The notes under the pieces were generated by a model. It saw only the letters and a program-made list of their open reading frames with translations, did not search any database and was not told the DNA's origin. A stretch of DNA of 64,000 nucleotides from Mucilaginibacter endophyticus (GTDB lineage Bacteria; Bacteroidota; Bacteroidia; Sphingobacteriales; Sphingobacteriaceae): positions 100,220 through 164,219 of the forward strand of contig NZ_QPCG01000011.1 of the NCBI RefSeq assembly GCF_003351025.1. The letters are read 5' to 3'. Within the stretch, counting starts at the first letter, position 1. Every line of letters begins with the position of its first letter. The translations under genes were made by a program, and so were the position numbers. Shown here piece after piece: positions 52,540-61,323 of this stretch.

Positions 52540-52821
52540 ATTTAAATAAAAAGCTTTTAACCAGTCTTTATCGGTAAGCTGTTCACTTTTGTTGGGGCGA
52601 ATAAGAGGGCTCACAAAGAAGCTTTTTATTAAACGGCTTCTTAAATTTTTTGATTTCAGGCTGGTCAAAATGGGGTGCCTGCATTGCCATTTGTCCTGCA
52701 CACCGGTTCGCTTAATAACGTATCCAACCAATACTAAAGTTAGCAAATGGCGGATACCGATTTTCAACATTTACTATCCTCCTATACTCTGCAGATACTT
52801 TACAGGTACTTTAAACAGTAT
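52540..52821. other. Gap after the carboxylesterase
   Basis: About 280 bases. A minus-strand frame (52474-52770) starts MLKIGIRHLLTLVLVGYVI, 51 bases past the 47-residue gene, and overlaps the esterase 3' end. It may be a truncated partner gene, but its composition is only partly protein-like, so I do not call it. Confidence 0.3.
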
Positions 52822-52965
52822 TCAGGGTTTCTTTTTTTTGTTTGCCGACCTGATTTGAAAAATCACTACTACTGTTAATATGGTAAGGGAAGAATAAAAC
52901 TCGAAATTTTGTAACGGCGAGCCTACAGACATGGCTGTGGCCGTTTTTTCTATTTTGTTGATCAT
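52822..52965 (-). CDS. 47-residue single-TM cationic-tail protein (family copy 2)
   Basis: ATG 52963-52965 and TGA 52822-52824 give 47 residues: amphipathic start (MINKIEKTATAMSVG), core PLQNFEFY, a membrane helix (LTILTVVVIFQI) and a basic tail (RSANKKKKP). It has the same length as the gene at 7572-7715 and about 26 identical positions, all in register: KI, SVG, QNFEFY, VVIFQIR and KK. The leader also matches (ATACCTCAACCT just before ATG, GTTGTAA about 50 bases upstream). It lies on the minus strand inside a plus-strand part of the carbohydrate locus, so it is not part of that operon. The function is unknown. Confidence 0.65.
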   Translation of the reverse strand: MINKIEKTATAMSVGSPLQNFEFYSSLTILTVVVIFQIRSANKKKKP

Positions 52966-53357
52966 TTAAAGCAGGTTGAGGTATTAATGACCTTACTAAA
53001 TTACTACTAATTACAACTTAAAGGAATAAATGATTCGGTTTTATATAAATTATTCAAGAATTTCTTATCTCAGCTGATAATAATTTTCCTTATATGGTCC
53101 TTTTGTTGTCTTCATAGTATAAAAAATAAAGTTTCATAGCCTGGCTTTCTTTAAAATTAAACATTTGTTACCCTATTTATTCACTTTTGTGGCCTCGCCG
53201 GTCTATAAATTTGACTCCCAAACCATAGCCAATAAGTGGCTTTAAACCAAAAACAACCCTGCACATTTTTGAAACGAAAGCACAATCGCTAAAAAGGCAT
53301 TTGTTTATTTGCGCTGTTTAATTGTTCTTTTTACTATAAACCAATTAATATTTAAAT
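52966..53357. other. Shared upstream region of the 47-residue gene and the ricin-GH5 gene
   Basis: About 390 bases between divergent genes. It contains the conserved leader of the small protein (52966-53017) and the candidate HTCS site at 53157-53186. Nothing else is recognised. Confidence 0.45.
53157..53186 (+). promoter_or_regulatory. Candidate HTCS operator upstream of ricin-GH5 (copy 4)
   Basis: TTAAACATTTGTTA, then CCCTATTTAT and TCACTTT. It keeps the ACATTTG, CCCTATTT spacing of the other three copies but is less similar at the far end. It lies about 170 bases before the GH5 start. Confidence 0.5.
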
Positions 53358-55052
53358 ATGAGAACACATAACTATTTTTTCGGCCTAGCCGTAATTTTAT
53401 CGTTTACCCGTTGCCAAAAGCAGCAAATTGGCAGCCCGGAAGTGAGGCCGCCTGTTCCCAAAACAGTTAAAACGCTGGCTATAACCAGTTATCCAAGTTA
53501 CAATACGTCGCCTCTTGCGCCCGATCAAACCGGGGTAACCAGTACAGCCGCCCAGCTTGCAGCAAAGTTTCAATTGGGGTGGAATATTGGTAATACACTC
53601 GAAGCAACAGGCAGCGAAACGGCCTGGGGTAACCCTTTGGTAACCCAGGCACTTATTGACGAAGTTAAGAAAGCGGGGTTCACCGCAGTTCGTATCCCCT
53701 GCGATTGGGATCAGTATGCTAACCAAACCACGGGGCAAATTCAGCAAACCTGGCTTAACAGGGTACAGCAGGTAGTTCAATACTGTGTAAACGATGGCTT
53801 GTATGTTATACTCAACATCCACTGGGACGGGGGATGGCTGGAAAATAATTGCACCACTGCAGCACAGGCAGCAGTTAATGCCAAGCAAAAAGCCTTTTGG
53901 GAGCAAATAGCCACGCAAATGCGGGGTTTCGACGAACATGTGATATTTGCAAGCGCCAATGAACCCGCTGTATCAGATGCTACCGGGATGAGCGTGCTGC
54001 TTTCATATCATCAAACTTTTGTTAACGCGGTCAGGTCAACCGGGGGGCATAACAGTTATAGGGTGCTGCTTGTCCAGGGGCCAAGCACTAACATTGATGG
54101 CACCAACACTTTGATGAATACGCTTCCAACTGATCCGGCGAACAACCGTTTAATGGTTGAAGTACATTATTATGATCCGGCGCAGTTTTGTTTTTTGACA
54201 TCGGATGCAAGCTGGGGTAATATGTTCTATTATTGGGGAAGTGGGTATCATTCTACAACCGATGCCTCACGAAATGCTACCTGGGGTGAAGAGTCGTATA
54301 TGACTTCAGAACTTTCGTTGATGAAAACAAAGTTTGTTGATAAGGGTATCCCTGTTATGCTGGGAGAATATGCAGTAAACCGTAGGTTAGGCCTTACCGG
54401 CGATGCTTTAAACCTGCAACTGGCAAGCAGGGGTTATTATCTCAATTATTTTGTCCACCAGGCATTACAGTATGGGTTAAAACCATTTTATTTTGATTCG
54501 GGTGGTACGGACTCAACCAACCCGGGTAGAATTATTAACAGGCAGAACAACAGCATTTACGATGAGCAAGGCTTAGCCGCCATTATGCAGGGAGCTCAAA
54601 ATAACACATCTTCAATAATTCAGGTTGGACAGGTTTACCAGATTTACAGCAGAAATAGTTTCAAAGCCCTGGAATTTGCGGGCTGGGGAAATGCCAATCA
54701 AACACAAGCCGATCAGTGGGACTATTTAGCAGGAGCAAACCAGCAATTTAAAGTGGAAGATGCGGGAGGTGGTTATTACAGGCTTACCCCAATGCATGCA
54801 ACCGGAAAATGCCTCGAAGTTTATGGTTTGAACACTGCTGACGGAGGACAGGTAGATCTGTGGGATTACTATGGTGGCGCAAATCAAAAATGGTCAATTC
54901 AGCTAACAGACAATGGATATTATAAAATTATCAATGCCAATAGCGGTAAGGCCTTGGATGTTACGGGCGCTTCGCTTAATAACGGTGTAGCTGCTGTTCA
55001 ATGGACCTATTCTGGCGGGCGTAACCAACAATGGGGCTTTGTAAAAATATAA
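53358..55052 (+). CDS. GH5 endo-glucanase with C-terminal ricin-type domain
   Basis: The 564-residue protein has a probable lipobox (ILSFTRC) and a GH5 barrel paralogous to those at 27940 and 40537 (QLGWNIGNTLEATGSETAWGN, acid/base Glu202 in FASANEPA, nucleophile Glu337 in MLGEYAVN). From about residue 425 comes a ricin-B-type beta-trefoil (VYQIYSRNSFKALEFAG, GKCLEVYGLNTADGGQVDLW, GKALDVTGASLNNGVAAVQW), a carbohydrate-binding module with repeated QxW-like ends. The active-site loop after GEY differs from the other two, so its specificity may differ. It is monocistronic between its HTCS-type site and a strong terminator. Confidence 0.88.
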   Translation: MRTHNYFFGLAVILSFTRCQKQQIGSPEVRPPVPKTVKTLAITSYPSYNTSPLAPDQTGVTSTAAQLAAKFQLGWNIGNTLEATGSETAWGNPLVTQALIDEVKKAGFTAVRIPCDWDQYANQTTGQIQQTWLNRVQQVVQYCVNDGLYVILNIHWDGGWLENNCTTAAQAAVNAKQKAFWEQIATQMRGFDEHVIFASANEPAVSDATGMSVLLSYHQTFVNAVRSTGGHNSYRVLLVQGPSTNIDGTNTLMNTLPTDPANNRLMVEVHYYDPAQFCFLTSDASWGNMFYYWGSGYHSTTDASRNATWGEESYMTSELSLMKTKFVDKGIPVMLGEYAVNRRLGLTGDALNLQLASRGYYLNYFVHQALQYGLKPFYFDSGGTDSTNPGRIINRQNNSIYDEQGLAAIMQGAQNNTSSIIQVGQVYQIYSRNSFKALEFAGWGNANQTQADQWDYLAGANQQFKVEDAGGGYYRLTPMHATGKCLEVYGLNTADGGQVDLWDYYGGANQKWSIQLTDNGYYKIINANSGKALDVTGASLNNGVAAVQWTYSGGRNQQWGFVKI

Positions 55053-55112
55053 TCTAGCTGTTAGTTCATTATGGCCTTTTTAGGGCTACTGACAGTGTAA
55101 AAAGGAAGAAAC

Positions 55113-55154
55113 AAAAAGTCTTCAGATTTAATGATTTGAAGACTTTTTGTTTTT
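55113..55154 (+). terminator. Rho-independent terminator
   Basis: The 12-bp stem AAAAAGTCTTCA/TGAAGACTTTTT is followed by GTTTTT. It ends the ricin-GH5 transcript and is nearly symmetric, so it may work in both directions. Confidence 0.8.
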
Positions 55155-55301
55155 AATTGAATGCTTTTTAGTTTTCTAGATTGGCTTGTCTGCGTGAAAT
55201 GCATATGATGCGCCTCTGCTTTCCATTAATTTTATATAAACCGGTAAAGTGATAAGGCGGGGAAAATATCGATATAGCTAAATATTATCTATCGGACTAT
55301 A

Positions 55302-55778
55302 AATTATAAACTTGCTAAGCCTGTAATTGTACTATTATTTTTACTAGTACCTGCGTTGTTGTGCGCGCAAAATGACAGCGATTATAAACCGTTAAAGGCA
55401 GATAATATAAAATTCCATCTAAAGTTTTGGATGAAGAACGAAAGGTTTAAATCAATGTTGCCCTTTGGATTCTTTAATTCTGCAAAACGTTACCCTATAA
55501 TGTATTTGATGTACGGAGAGAGCCATTTCGGTATGATAGCTGAGCTTTGCAGCTATCTTAGCCGGTGGCATGTAAATGCGACGCCGGAATTGATCATTGT
55601 AGGCATGCTCAATACCAATCGTACCAGGGATCTTACGCCAACACAACGTATGGTGGATTATTATGGAAAACCCGTGGCAAGCTCAACATCATGGCTGAAA
55701 CCAGGCGGAGGCAGCGACAGGTTTCGACAATTTATCAGAGAAGAATTAATACCCTGTATTGACTTAAACCAGGGTTAA
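55302..55778 (+). pseudogene. CE1-like esterase, truncated and without start codon
   Basis: The open frame includes a signal-peptide-like stretch (LAKPVIVLLFLLVPALLCAQ) with no ATG before it, then esterase-fold sequence: KRYPIMYLMYGESHFGMIAE, ATPELIIVGMLNTNRTRDLTPT and SDRFRQFIREELIPCIDLNQ. This is the first half of a putative esterase (Esterase/CE1-like); the nucleophile GxSxGG elbow and the rest are missing after a stop at 55776-55778. Members of this family often remove ferulate or acetate from plant cell-wall glycans, which fits the locus. It is non-functional as it stands. Confidence 0.6.
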
Positions 55779-55969
55779 CAGATGTCTTGTTTATTTTTAC
55801 TTAAATTGCTTTTAGTCAACTAATTGTGTGGTTTTTATGCGAAGAGGTGTACCCCTCCCTTTTTTATAAATAGTATCGACTAGATTTCAATTCATAGCTA
55901 ATATAACACCAGGAGGTGCCAAATTGATTTATGATACAACGCCTCCCGTAAGCTAATTTATGGAAGCTG

Positions 55970-57334
55970 TCATTTAGTTTTCAAGATCAGGATGGTTACG
56001 ATTGGATCTAATGCTATCGCTGACAAATCAAGCTTGATACCGGCAGCATCCTGGTGAAATTTAACTTTTTTACCATGCAGTACCGAACACGATGTAACAG
56101 TCTGTTTAATTGGCGGTAATTTAATAACAGCTTCTCCCTCAGGTTTTTTGAGCAGGTGGATGTATATGTTATTGCCTTTGTACGTTGCACCATAAAAATC
56201 ATCAACGGGTTCAAAAGGCCCGGGACGAGTTTGATATATGCTCTCGCCATTTTTCACTAACCAGTTTCCCACTTCTTTCAGCCGGTCCACATGCGTTGGA
56301 GGAATAACACCATCCGGGTCCGGTCCAACATTTAATAGCATGTTCCCGCCTCGGTCAACTGTGTTAACAAGCATAGTTATAATTTTTTCCAGCGGCATCA
56401 GTTGTTGGGCTTTATTATATCCCCAGCTCGTTTCGTTAAGATTCAGGCATTTTTCCCATGGAAAGGGAATAATAGGGCCCTTAACATCCGCGCCGCCTTC
56501 GTCGGTCTGGAAATCTCCCACCATTCCTGATCTTGGGTTAATCACCACATCCGGGTTATAGCTGCGTACCATGGCATTAAGTTTTAATGGTTCCCAAAAC
56601 CAGGCCGCATCGGCATCAGTACCTTTATGCGCCAGCCACCCGCCATCATACCACAAAATATCTATTTTTCCATAATTTTTCATGAGCTCTTCTACCTGCC
56701 CGTAGGTTTGTTTTTTAAGCAAGGCAGCATTGTCTGGCAGTCCCTTAGGGTCGAAATAGCCGGGAAAACGCCAATCCAGCGGAGAATAATAAATTCCTAC
56801 ATACAGGCCAGCCTTGCGGCAGGCATCTGTATACTCTTTTATAAAATCGCGGTGAGCGGCAGTTTCCCAGCTATCAAAATGCTTATAACTTGAAGGGCTG
56901 TTCCAAAGGGCAAAACCATCATGATGCCTGCTCACCATTACCATATACTTCATGCCCGCCTCTTTCGCTACTTTAGCCCATTCAGCTGCGCTAAAATGCT
57001 TCGGATTAAATTGGTCTGCTAATTTGGCATACTCTTCAGCCGATATTTTCTGGTTAAACATGGTCCATTCTCCCGTTGCCGGTATCGCATATAAGCCCCA
57101 ATGTATGAACATCCCAAACTTTTGATCTTCCCACCATTGCATCTTTTCGGGCGGAAGGTTAGATCCTGGACCCGATACCCCTTGCCCCACACCCTTTAAT
57201 GACGGGTAAATCTTACCTTTTTCCAATGATTTTTTTTCTGCATCGCCCATTTCCTGGCTTTTTACAGCAGAAGAATAACTCATGAGCGTTAACGTAAGCC
57301 CGGTTGCAATAATTTTAATTTTTTGTTTAAACAT
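55970..57334 (-). CDS. GH29 alpha-L-fucosidase, third and divergent copy
   Basis: The 454-residue protein has a signal peptide (to about residue 27) and a GH29 barrel starting MQWWEDQKFGMFIHWGLYAIPATGEW. VMVSRHHDGFALWNSPSSY and the nucleophile strand KIDILWYDGGW follow. It is clearly different from the fucosidases at 20063 and 36953, closer in motif style to the GH29B or plant-type branch, so it may act on another linkage (for example alpha-1,3/4). It stands alone on the minus strand, without an HTCS-type site. Its regulation is unknown. Confidence 0.86.
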   Translation of the reverse strand: MFKQKIKIIATGLTLTLMSYSSAVKSQEMGDAEKKSLEKGKIYPSLKGVGQGVSGPGSNLPPEKMQWWEDQKFGMFIHWGLYAIPATGEWTMFNQKISAEEYAKLADQFNPKHFSAAEWAKVAKEAGMKYMVMVSRHHDGFALWNSPSSYKHFDSWETAAHRDFIKEYTDACRKAGLYVGIYYSPLDWRFPGYFDPKGLPDNAALLKKQTYGQVEELMKNYGKIDILWYDGGWLAHKGTDADAAWFWEPLKLNAMVRSYNPDVVINPRSGMVGDFQTDEGGADVKGPIIPFPWEKCLNLNETSWGYNKAQQLMPLEKIITMLVNTVDRGGNMLLNVGPDPDGVIPPTHVDRLKEVGNWLVKNGESIYQTRPGPFEPVDDFYGATYKGNNIYIHLLKKPEGEAVIKLPPIKQTVTSCSVLHGKKVKFHQDAAGIKLDLSAIALDPIVTILILKTK

Positions 57335-57924
57335 AATTTAGATTCGGAATTAGCTGTTTAAATAATTGACAGCACAACCATTTTCGTGTTTATAAAGGCT
57401 TATTAAAGAACTGCTGTCATTTGCTTATCTGCTGTACGAAATTATATAAAACACCCTTAGCAGGATGATATTAATCAGACTTTCATTGGCATAAATCCGA
57501 CCCGATCTGCTTTAAACCGCCATGACAGCAACTCATGGGTGCCTGGCGGCAACCAATGGTTCGGGAATATTATAGATGATCTCGGTTTTATTTTGAAAAG
57601 AGGATTACGTTTCTTTTATTCTTTTTGCTGAAACAAAACTTTTATTTATGATCTAATATTAATAACCTTAGCATCTTTTACTACTTCAGTCGAATGAGTG
57701 ACAATAAATATCGCGGGACCTAATTCCTTTAATATGCCTATTAGTTGCAGTTGTAATCTGAATGCAGATAGATATCCGGCTCGTCGATTATGAAAAGTGT
57801 GGCATCCTTGTTTTTTATTATGCAGGTCTACATCTGACACCAGATTTGGAAGCCATAACCTGCCTAATATATTTCCAGCGGTAACTGTTCTTCAGGAAAA
57901 AACATATTTAAAACTGAAATCGTT
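57335..57924. other. Gene-free stretch with an ATPase remnant
   Basis: 590 bases between the third GH29 gene and the DUF4932 gene. It holds the decayed ATPase piece at 57646-57840 and otherwise nothing I can assign. Confidence 0.4.
57646..57840 (-). pseudogene. AAA-type ATPase remnant (OLD/RecF-like)
   Basis: In one frame, minus-strand codons before 57757 give ATLFIIDEPDIYLHSD, a Walker B and D-loop segment of SMC/OLD-type ATPases. A frameshift then leads into LQLQLIGILKELGPAIFIV and THSTEVVKDAKVINIRS, the switch (H-loop) region. Walker A and the N-terminal half are absent or unrecognisable. Such ATPases are often parts of DNA repair or phage-defence systems (OLD, PtuA-like), but this is only the C-terminal end of a lost gene. 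Confidence 0.55.
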
Positions 57925-59001
57925 CTATTCCTTTAAAACATTTTTATCAGTTGAGCTATGTTTTTGTTTTAAATAGGTAAGTATTTCCGGAAAAAACTCG
58001 GCAAAGCTTTTGTATTTGTCGCTTTCTAAATAGCGCTCGTATATAAAAGGCGCTAACTCTTCTACATAAATAAAATCACTTAGCAGTTCTTTCGCCATTT
58101 GCTTCTTATAGGCACGGGGCTCGCGGTATTTATGATACAAAGCGGCTGTTACCGAACGTACCAAATTTTCATCGAAACAGTAACGCCAGTTGCTGATGCT
58201 ATTACGCCTCATGCCGTCGTCGTCTTTGTTAAACAGGTAGGCCAGTTCTTCTATTTGCTTTTGATACTGCTTTTCCAGTCCGTTAAGGTAAATGTGGCTA
58301 CCTTCATGAAATACCAGATTATCAAAATTCGTAAATTCAAAGTAGGGGTCTTTTTGCGGGTCGGCATTACGTGCAAAGTATCCGGTATTATATACTATCC
58401 AATCGGCAAACTGCGGGTTGATGGTTTTGGTGGTAATAGCATGCGATCCCCAGCTGTTTAAAGGGTCAATACAGATCCACCAGTGTACATCGGCATTATA
58501 TTTATAAAAGCCCTGCAGCTTTTGCACTAATCCGGCCGAATCGACACTGGCTTTCAGCGCATTGCCCCATTGCGTGTACCGGGCAGCATGCCGCTGATAA
58601 AAATCCCAAAAATGAGTATCGTTAAAAAAGTCGCGGCAAAGTTTAATGTATTCCAGTACATTTTCTTTACCGTAGTTTTTATACCAGGATAGCTCGGCTG
58701 GTTCATAGATCTTGATGTTTGGAAAATTGCTCATGCACCAGCCAAGCTCAACCAGGTCGGTATAGGTTTTTTCGAAAGTGGCTACCTTTTTCACCGCAGG
58801 GTGGTCTTTGTATTTTTCAAAGTAGGCAAGTACCTCTTTACTGTAAGCAGATGGATTGGGCTGCGGGTATTTATCGGCCAGGATCTGCACTATGGTAAAC
58901 AGCTCCACGCCCGGATGCACATTTACCTTAAGCTGATCTTTTACCTGGCTATAAGCCCGGCCGCTTAAAACAATAAAGACAAGTAACAGTATTTTCTTCA
59001 T
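57925..59001 (-). CDS. DUF4932 putative metallopeptidase, exported
   Basis: The 358-residue protein has a signal peptide (MKKILLLVFIVLSGRAYSQ) and, at 231-236, the motif FHEGSH. Its His232-Glu233-x-x-His236 zinc-site pattern is followed by helical segments as in gluzincin peptidases (RSVTAALYHKY, QMAKELLSDFIYVEEL). DUF4932 proteins are common in Bacteroidota and are annotated as putative metallopeptidases; the substrate is unknown. The gene diverges from the LytS/LytTR pair, with direct-repeat sites between, so the two-component system may control it. Confidence 0.7.
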   Translation of the reverse strand: MKKILLLVFIVLSGRAYSQVKDQLKVNVHPGVELFTIVQILADKYPQPNPSAYSKEVLAYFEKYKDHPAVKKVATFEKTYTDLVELGWCMSNFPNIKIYEPAELSWYKNYGKENVLEYIKLCRDFFNDTHFWDFYQRHAARYTQWGNALKASVDSAGLVQKLQGFYKYNADVHWWICIDPLNSWGSHAITTKTINPQFADWIVYNTGYFARNADPQKDPYFEFTNFDNLVFHEGSHIYLNGLEKQYQKQIEELAYLFNKDDDGMRRNSISNWRYCFDENLVRSVTAALYHKYREPRAYKKQMAKELLSDFIYVEELAPFIYERYLESDKYKSFAEFFPEILTYLKQKHSSTDKNVLKE

Positions 59002-59059
59002 GGTCTTTTGAATGATTTAAAGCAAATATCTTCCTGAAAAACAGAACTGCTAAATGCGA

Positions 59060-59112
59060 TTGATGAAACGGCTAATTTCATTGATGAACAAAGTATTAAG
59101 TTTCATCATCAA
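59060..59112. promoter_or_regulatory. Candidate LytTR-type direct repeats
   Basis: TTGATGAAAC at 59060 and TTGATGAAC at 59081 are 21 bases apart start to start, and an inverted GTTTCATCATCAA follows at 59100-59112. LytTR regulators bind direct repeats about 21 bases apart. The site lies between the DUF4932 gene (starts at 59001, minus) and the LytS gene (starts at 59194, plus). Confidence 0.4.
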
Positions 59113-59193
59113 CATTAGCCAGTTGGTCAATAAAATCAGGACGATGGCCTTTCGGCAGCCGGTTGATGCCCCATTATGCGCTATATTTAGCCC

Positions 59194-60252
59194 ATGAAGC
59201 AAAAAAACATAGTGCTGCTGCATGTATTGGTGTGGTTACTGTTGGTGCTCAACGATGTTATTCCGCGCTTTTTAGGCAATGAATACACCGCGTTTAAGGC
59301 AATGCCTAAAGATGCCGCGTTGCTATTAAAATATACGCTCATCAGTATTGGCTTTTATACTGTTGCGGCACTGTGTTTTTATGGCAGCTCCCTGTTGGTA
59401 GCGCCGCTCCTGTTTCTACATAAAAAGTATGTTAAAGCATTGATTGTAGCAGTGCTGATGCTTGCGGTATTGGCGGGCTGGCGTTACGCTGTCGAGTTTG
59501 GTTTTTTTAAACCGGTATTGGGTTTTGATAACTATAAAGGCAACCAGGTATCGGCACAATATTACATCGGCAATGTATTTTGGTATTATTATCCTAAGTA
59601 CTTTGTGTATGGTTTGATGTACTTTTTTGGGGCAAACTGGCTGCAAAGCCGTAACCGGGAGCAGGCTTTGCAAAAGGAAAAATTGGTAACGGAACTGGCT
59701 TTCCTAAGATCGCAGGTTAACCCTCATTTTTTATTTAATACCATTAATGATATTTATGCGCTTACCTATCAAAGATCGGAACAGGCGCCCGAGGCCTTGC
59801 TCAAACTCTCTGAGCTTTTGCGTTATATGCTGCGCGAAGGCGCTGATGATTTTATGCCCTTGCAAAGCGAAATAGATTACCTCCATAACCTGATCGAATT
59901 ACAACGAATAGGTGCAAAAGGCAGTGCATTTATTAACTTTGAAGTTGAAGGTTATGTGGGGCTGCAAAAGGTTGCATCGCTGTTATTTGTAGCCTTTGTA
60001 GAAAACGCTTTTAAGCACGGTGTGCTTAACAATGTATCCACTCCGGTTAATATCAGGTTATTAGCCACTAATGATCATATTGATTTCACGGTAAGCAACA
60101 AGATCAACAATAGTCAAAAAGATAAAGTTGGTGGTATAGGGCTCAATAATGTTAAGCGCAGGCTGGAGCTTCTGTATCCCGGTAAACATAAATTAGAGGT
60201 AACTGCTAGCGATCATTATATTGCGCATTTACAACTGCAACTTACTCCATGA
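59194..60252 (+). CDS. LytS-family sensor histidine kinase
   Basis: The 352-residue protein has about four membrane helices in its first 160 residues (IVLLHVLVWLLLVLNDVIP; LISIGFYTVAALCFYGSSLL; LIVAVLMLAVLAGW). The His_kinase domain follows, with LAFLRSQVNPHFLFNTINDI (the phosphorylated His is in NPHFLFN), and a degenerate ATPase domain containing VENAFKHGV and IGLNNVKRRLELLY. Kinases of this family phosphorylate LytTR regulators. Its stop overlaps the next start by four bases (ATGA), so kinase and regulator are translated together. The signal is unknown. Confidence 0.88.
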   Translation: MKQKNIVLLHVLVWLLLVLNDVIPRFLGNEYTAFKAMPKDAALLLKYTLISIGFYTVAALCFYGSSLLVAPLLFLHKKYVKALIVAVLMLAVLAGWRYAVEFGFFKPVLGFDNYKGNQVSAQYYIGNVFWYYYPKYFVYGLMYFFGANWLQSRNREQALQKEKLVTELAFLRSQVNPHFLFNTINDIYALTYQRSEQAPEALLKLSELLRYMLREGADDFMPLQSEIDYLHNLIELQRIGAKGSAFINFEVEGYVGLQKVASLLFVAFVENAFKHGVLNNVSTPVNIRLLATNDHIDFTVSNKINNSQKDKVGGIGLNNVKRRLELLYPGKHKLEVTASDHYIAHLQLQLTP

Positions 60253-60968
60253 GTTTACGCTGCCTTATTATAGATGATAAACCGCTTGCCATTGATATAC
60301 TGGCAGACTATATAAATAAAACACCGTTTTTGGAACTGGCAGGCAGCACCATTAATCCTATAGAAGGGCTTGGCTTGTTACGCAGCCAAAATATTGACCT
60401 GGTGTTTTTAGATATCCAGATGCCCGAGCTTAGCGGTTTACAGTTTATAAAAATTGCGGGAAAGCAATGTATGGTAATCCTGACCACCGCTTATGCTGAT
60501 TATGCGCTTGATGGCTACGAGCATGATGTCGTTGATTACCTGTTAAAACCCATAGCATTCGATCGTTTTTACCGTGCTGCCGAAAAGGCCTTAAAACAGT
60601 CATCACTACCACCGGCATTAACTTCTGGTAAGCCGCTACCAAGAATCAAAACGGTTACCGAATACCTGTTTGTAAAAACAGAGCACCGCATACAACGTAT
60701 AATCCTCCGTGATGTGTTGTATGTGGAAGGAGTACAAAATTACATATCCATCCATACTGCGGACGCAAGGGTAATGAGCCTGCAAACGCTTAAGGGGCTG
60801 GGAGAGCAATTACCGGCGGGCGATTTTGTGCGCGTGCACCGCTCTTTTATTGTAAACCTGCGTCATATAACTTCTGTAGAGCGAGGCCGGATCTTTATAG
60901 GTGATACTGTTATCCCTATTGGCGACAAATACCGTGATGAAGTTTATAGGATAATTGGGGCAGGGTAG
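60249..60968 (+). CDS. LytTR-family response regulator
   Basis: The 239-residue protein has a receiver domain (CLIIDDKPLAIDILADYI, phospho-acceptor Asp in LVFLDIQMPELSG, Lys in YLLKPI) and a C-terminal LytTR DNA-binding domain (VKTEHRIQRIILRDVLYVEG, FVRVHRSFIVNLRHITSVE). It overlaps the LytS gene by four bases. It probably acts on the direct repeats between its operon and the DUF4932 gene. The length is normal for the AgrA/LytR group. Confidence 0.9.
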   Translation: MSLRCLIIDDKPLAIDILADYINKTPFLELAGSTINPIEGLGLLRSQNIDLVFLDIQMPELSGLQFIKIAGKQCMVILTTAYADYALDGYEHDVVDYLLKPIAFDRFYRAAEKALKQSSLPPALTSGKPLPRIKTVTEYLFVKTEHRIQRIILRDVLYVEGVQNYISIHTADARVMSLQTLKGLGEQLPAGDFVRVHRSFIVNLRHITSVERGRIFIGDTVIPIGDKYRDEVYRIIGAG

Positions 60969-61008
60969 GGTTTAGTTGTTACGCCAATTCACAAGCGGTT
61001 GACAGATT

Positions 61009-61164
61009 GGATATTCCGGAGACGTTGACCAATACATTCCGAAAAACGAGCTTAATGCATTTCGTTCCGCTTTTTTGTGAATTGGATAGCTAAATTAGAA
61101 TTTTTAACACAACCTGTTGCGCTAACAAGCGCGAAACAGCATGGTCAAGCATGGCGGAATATCC
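61009..61164. repeat. Inverted-end repeat, copy A (156 bp)
   Basis: The ends are GGATATTCCG-N6-TTGACCA on the left and exactly the same pattern on the opposite strand at the right. The interior (AACACAACCTGTTGCGC) shows kinship with copies B, C and D at 4-9 kb. It lies between the LytTR operon and the DUF2252 gene, 50 kb from the other copies. Confidence 0.65.
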
Positions 61165-61323
61165 TGATCGCCATCTTCACCTTTGTTACGGGGACCATTG
61201 CAAAATCAAAGGGAAAGAACAATCCTTCAGGTAAGATTTTGCTCAGGTGAAACCTGTTGGATCCGGCTGATGATCCAGTTTGTAAATACTGCCTTTAGGG
61301 TATTCGGCCATAGCGTGCCGACT

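Noticed and set aside
52474..52770. 98-residue minus-strand frame downstream of the second 47-residue gene
   Set aside because: The last third is antisense to the carboxylesterase 3' end, and the rest matches nothing I recognise; it is too weak to call, though its place 51 bases after the small gene was noted.
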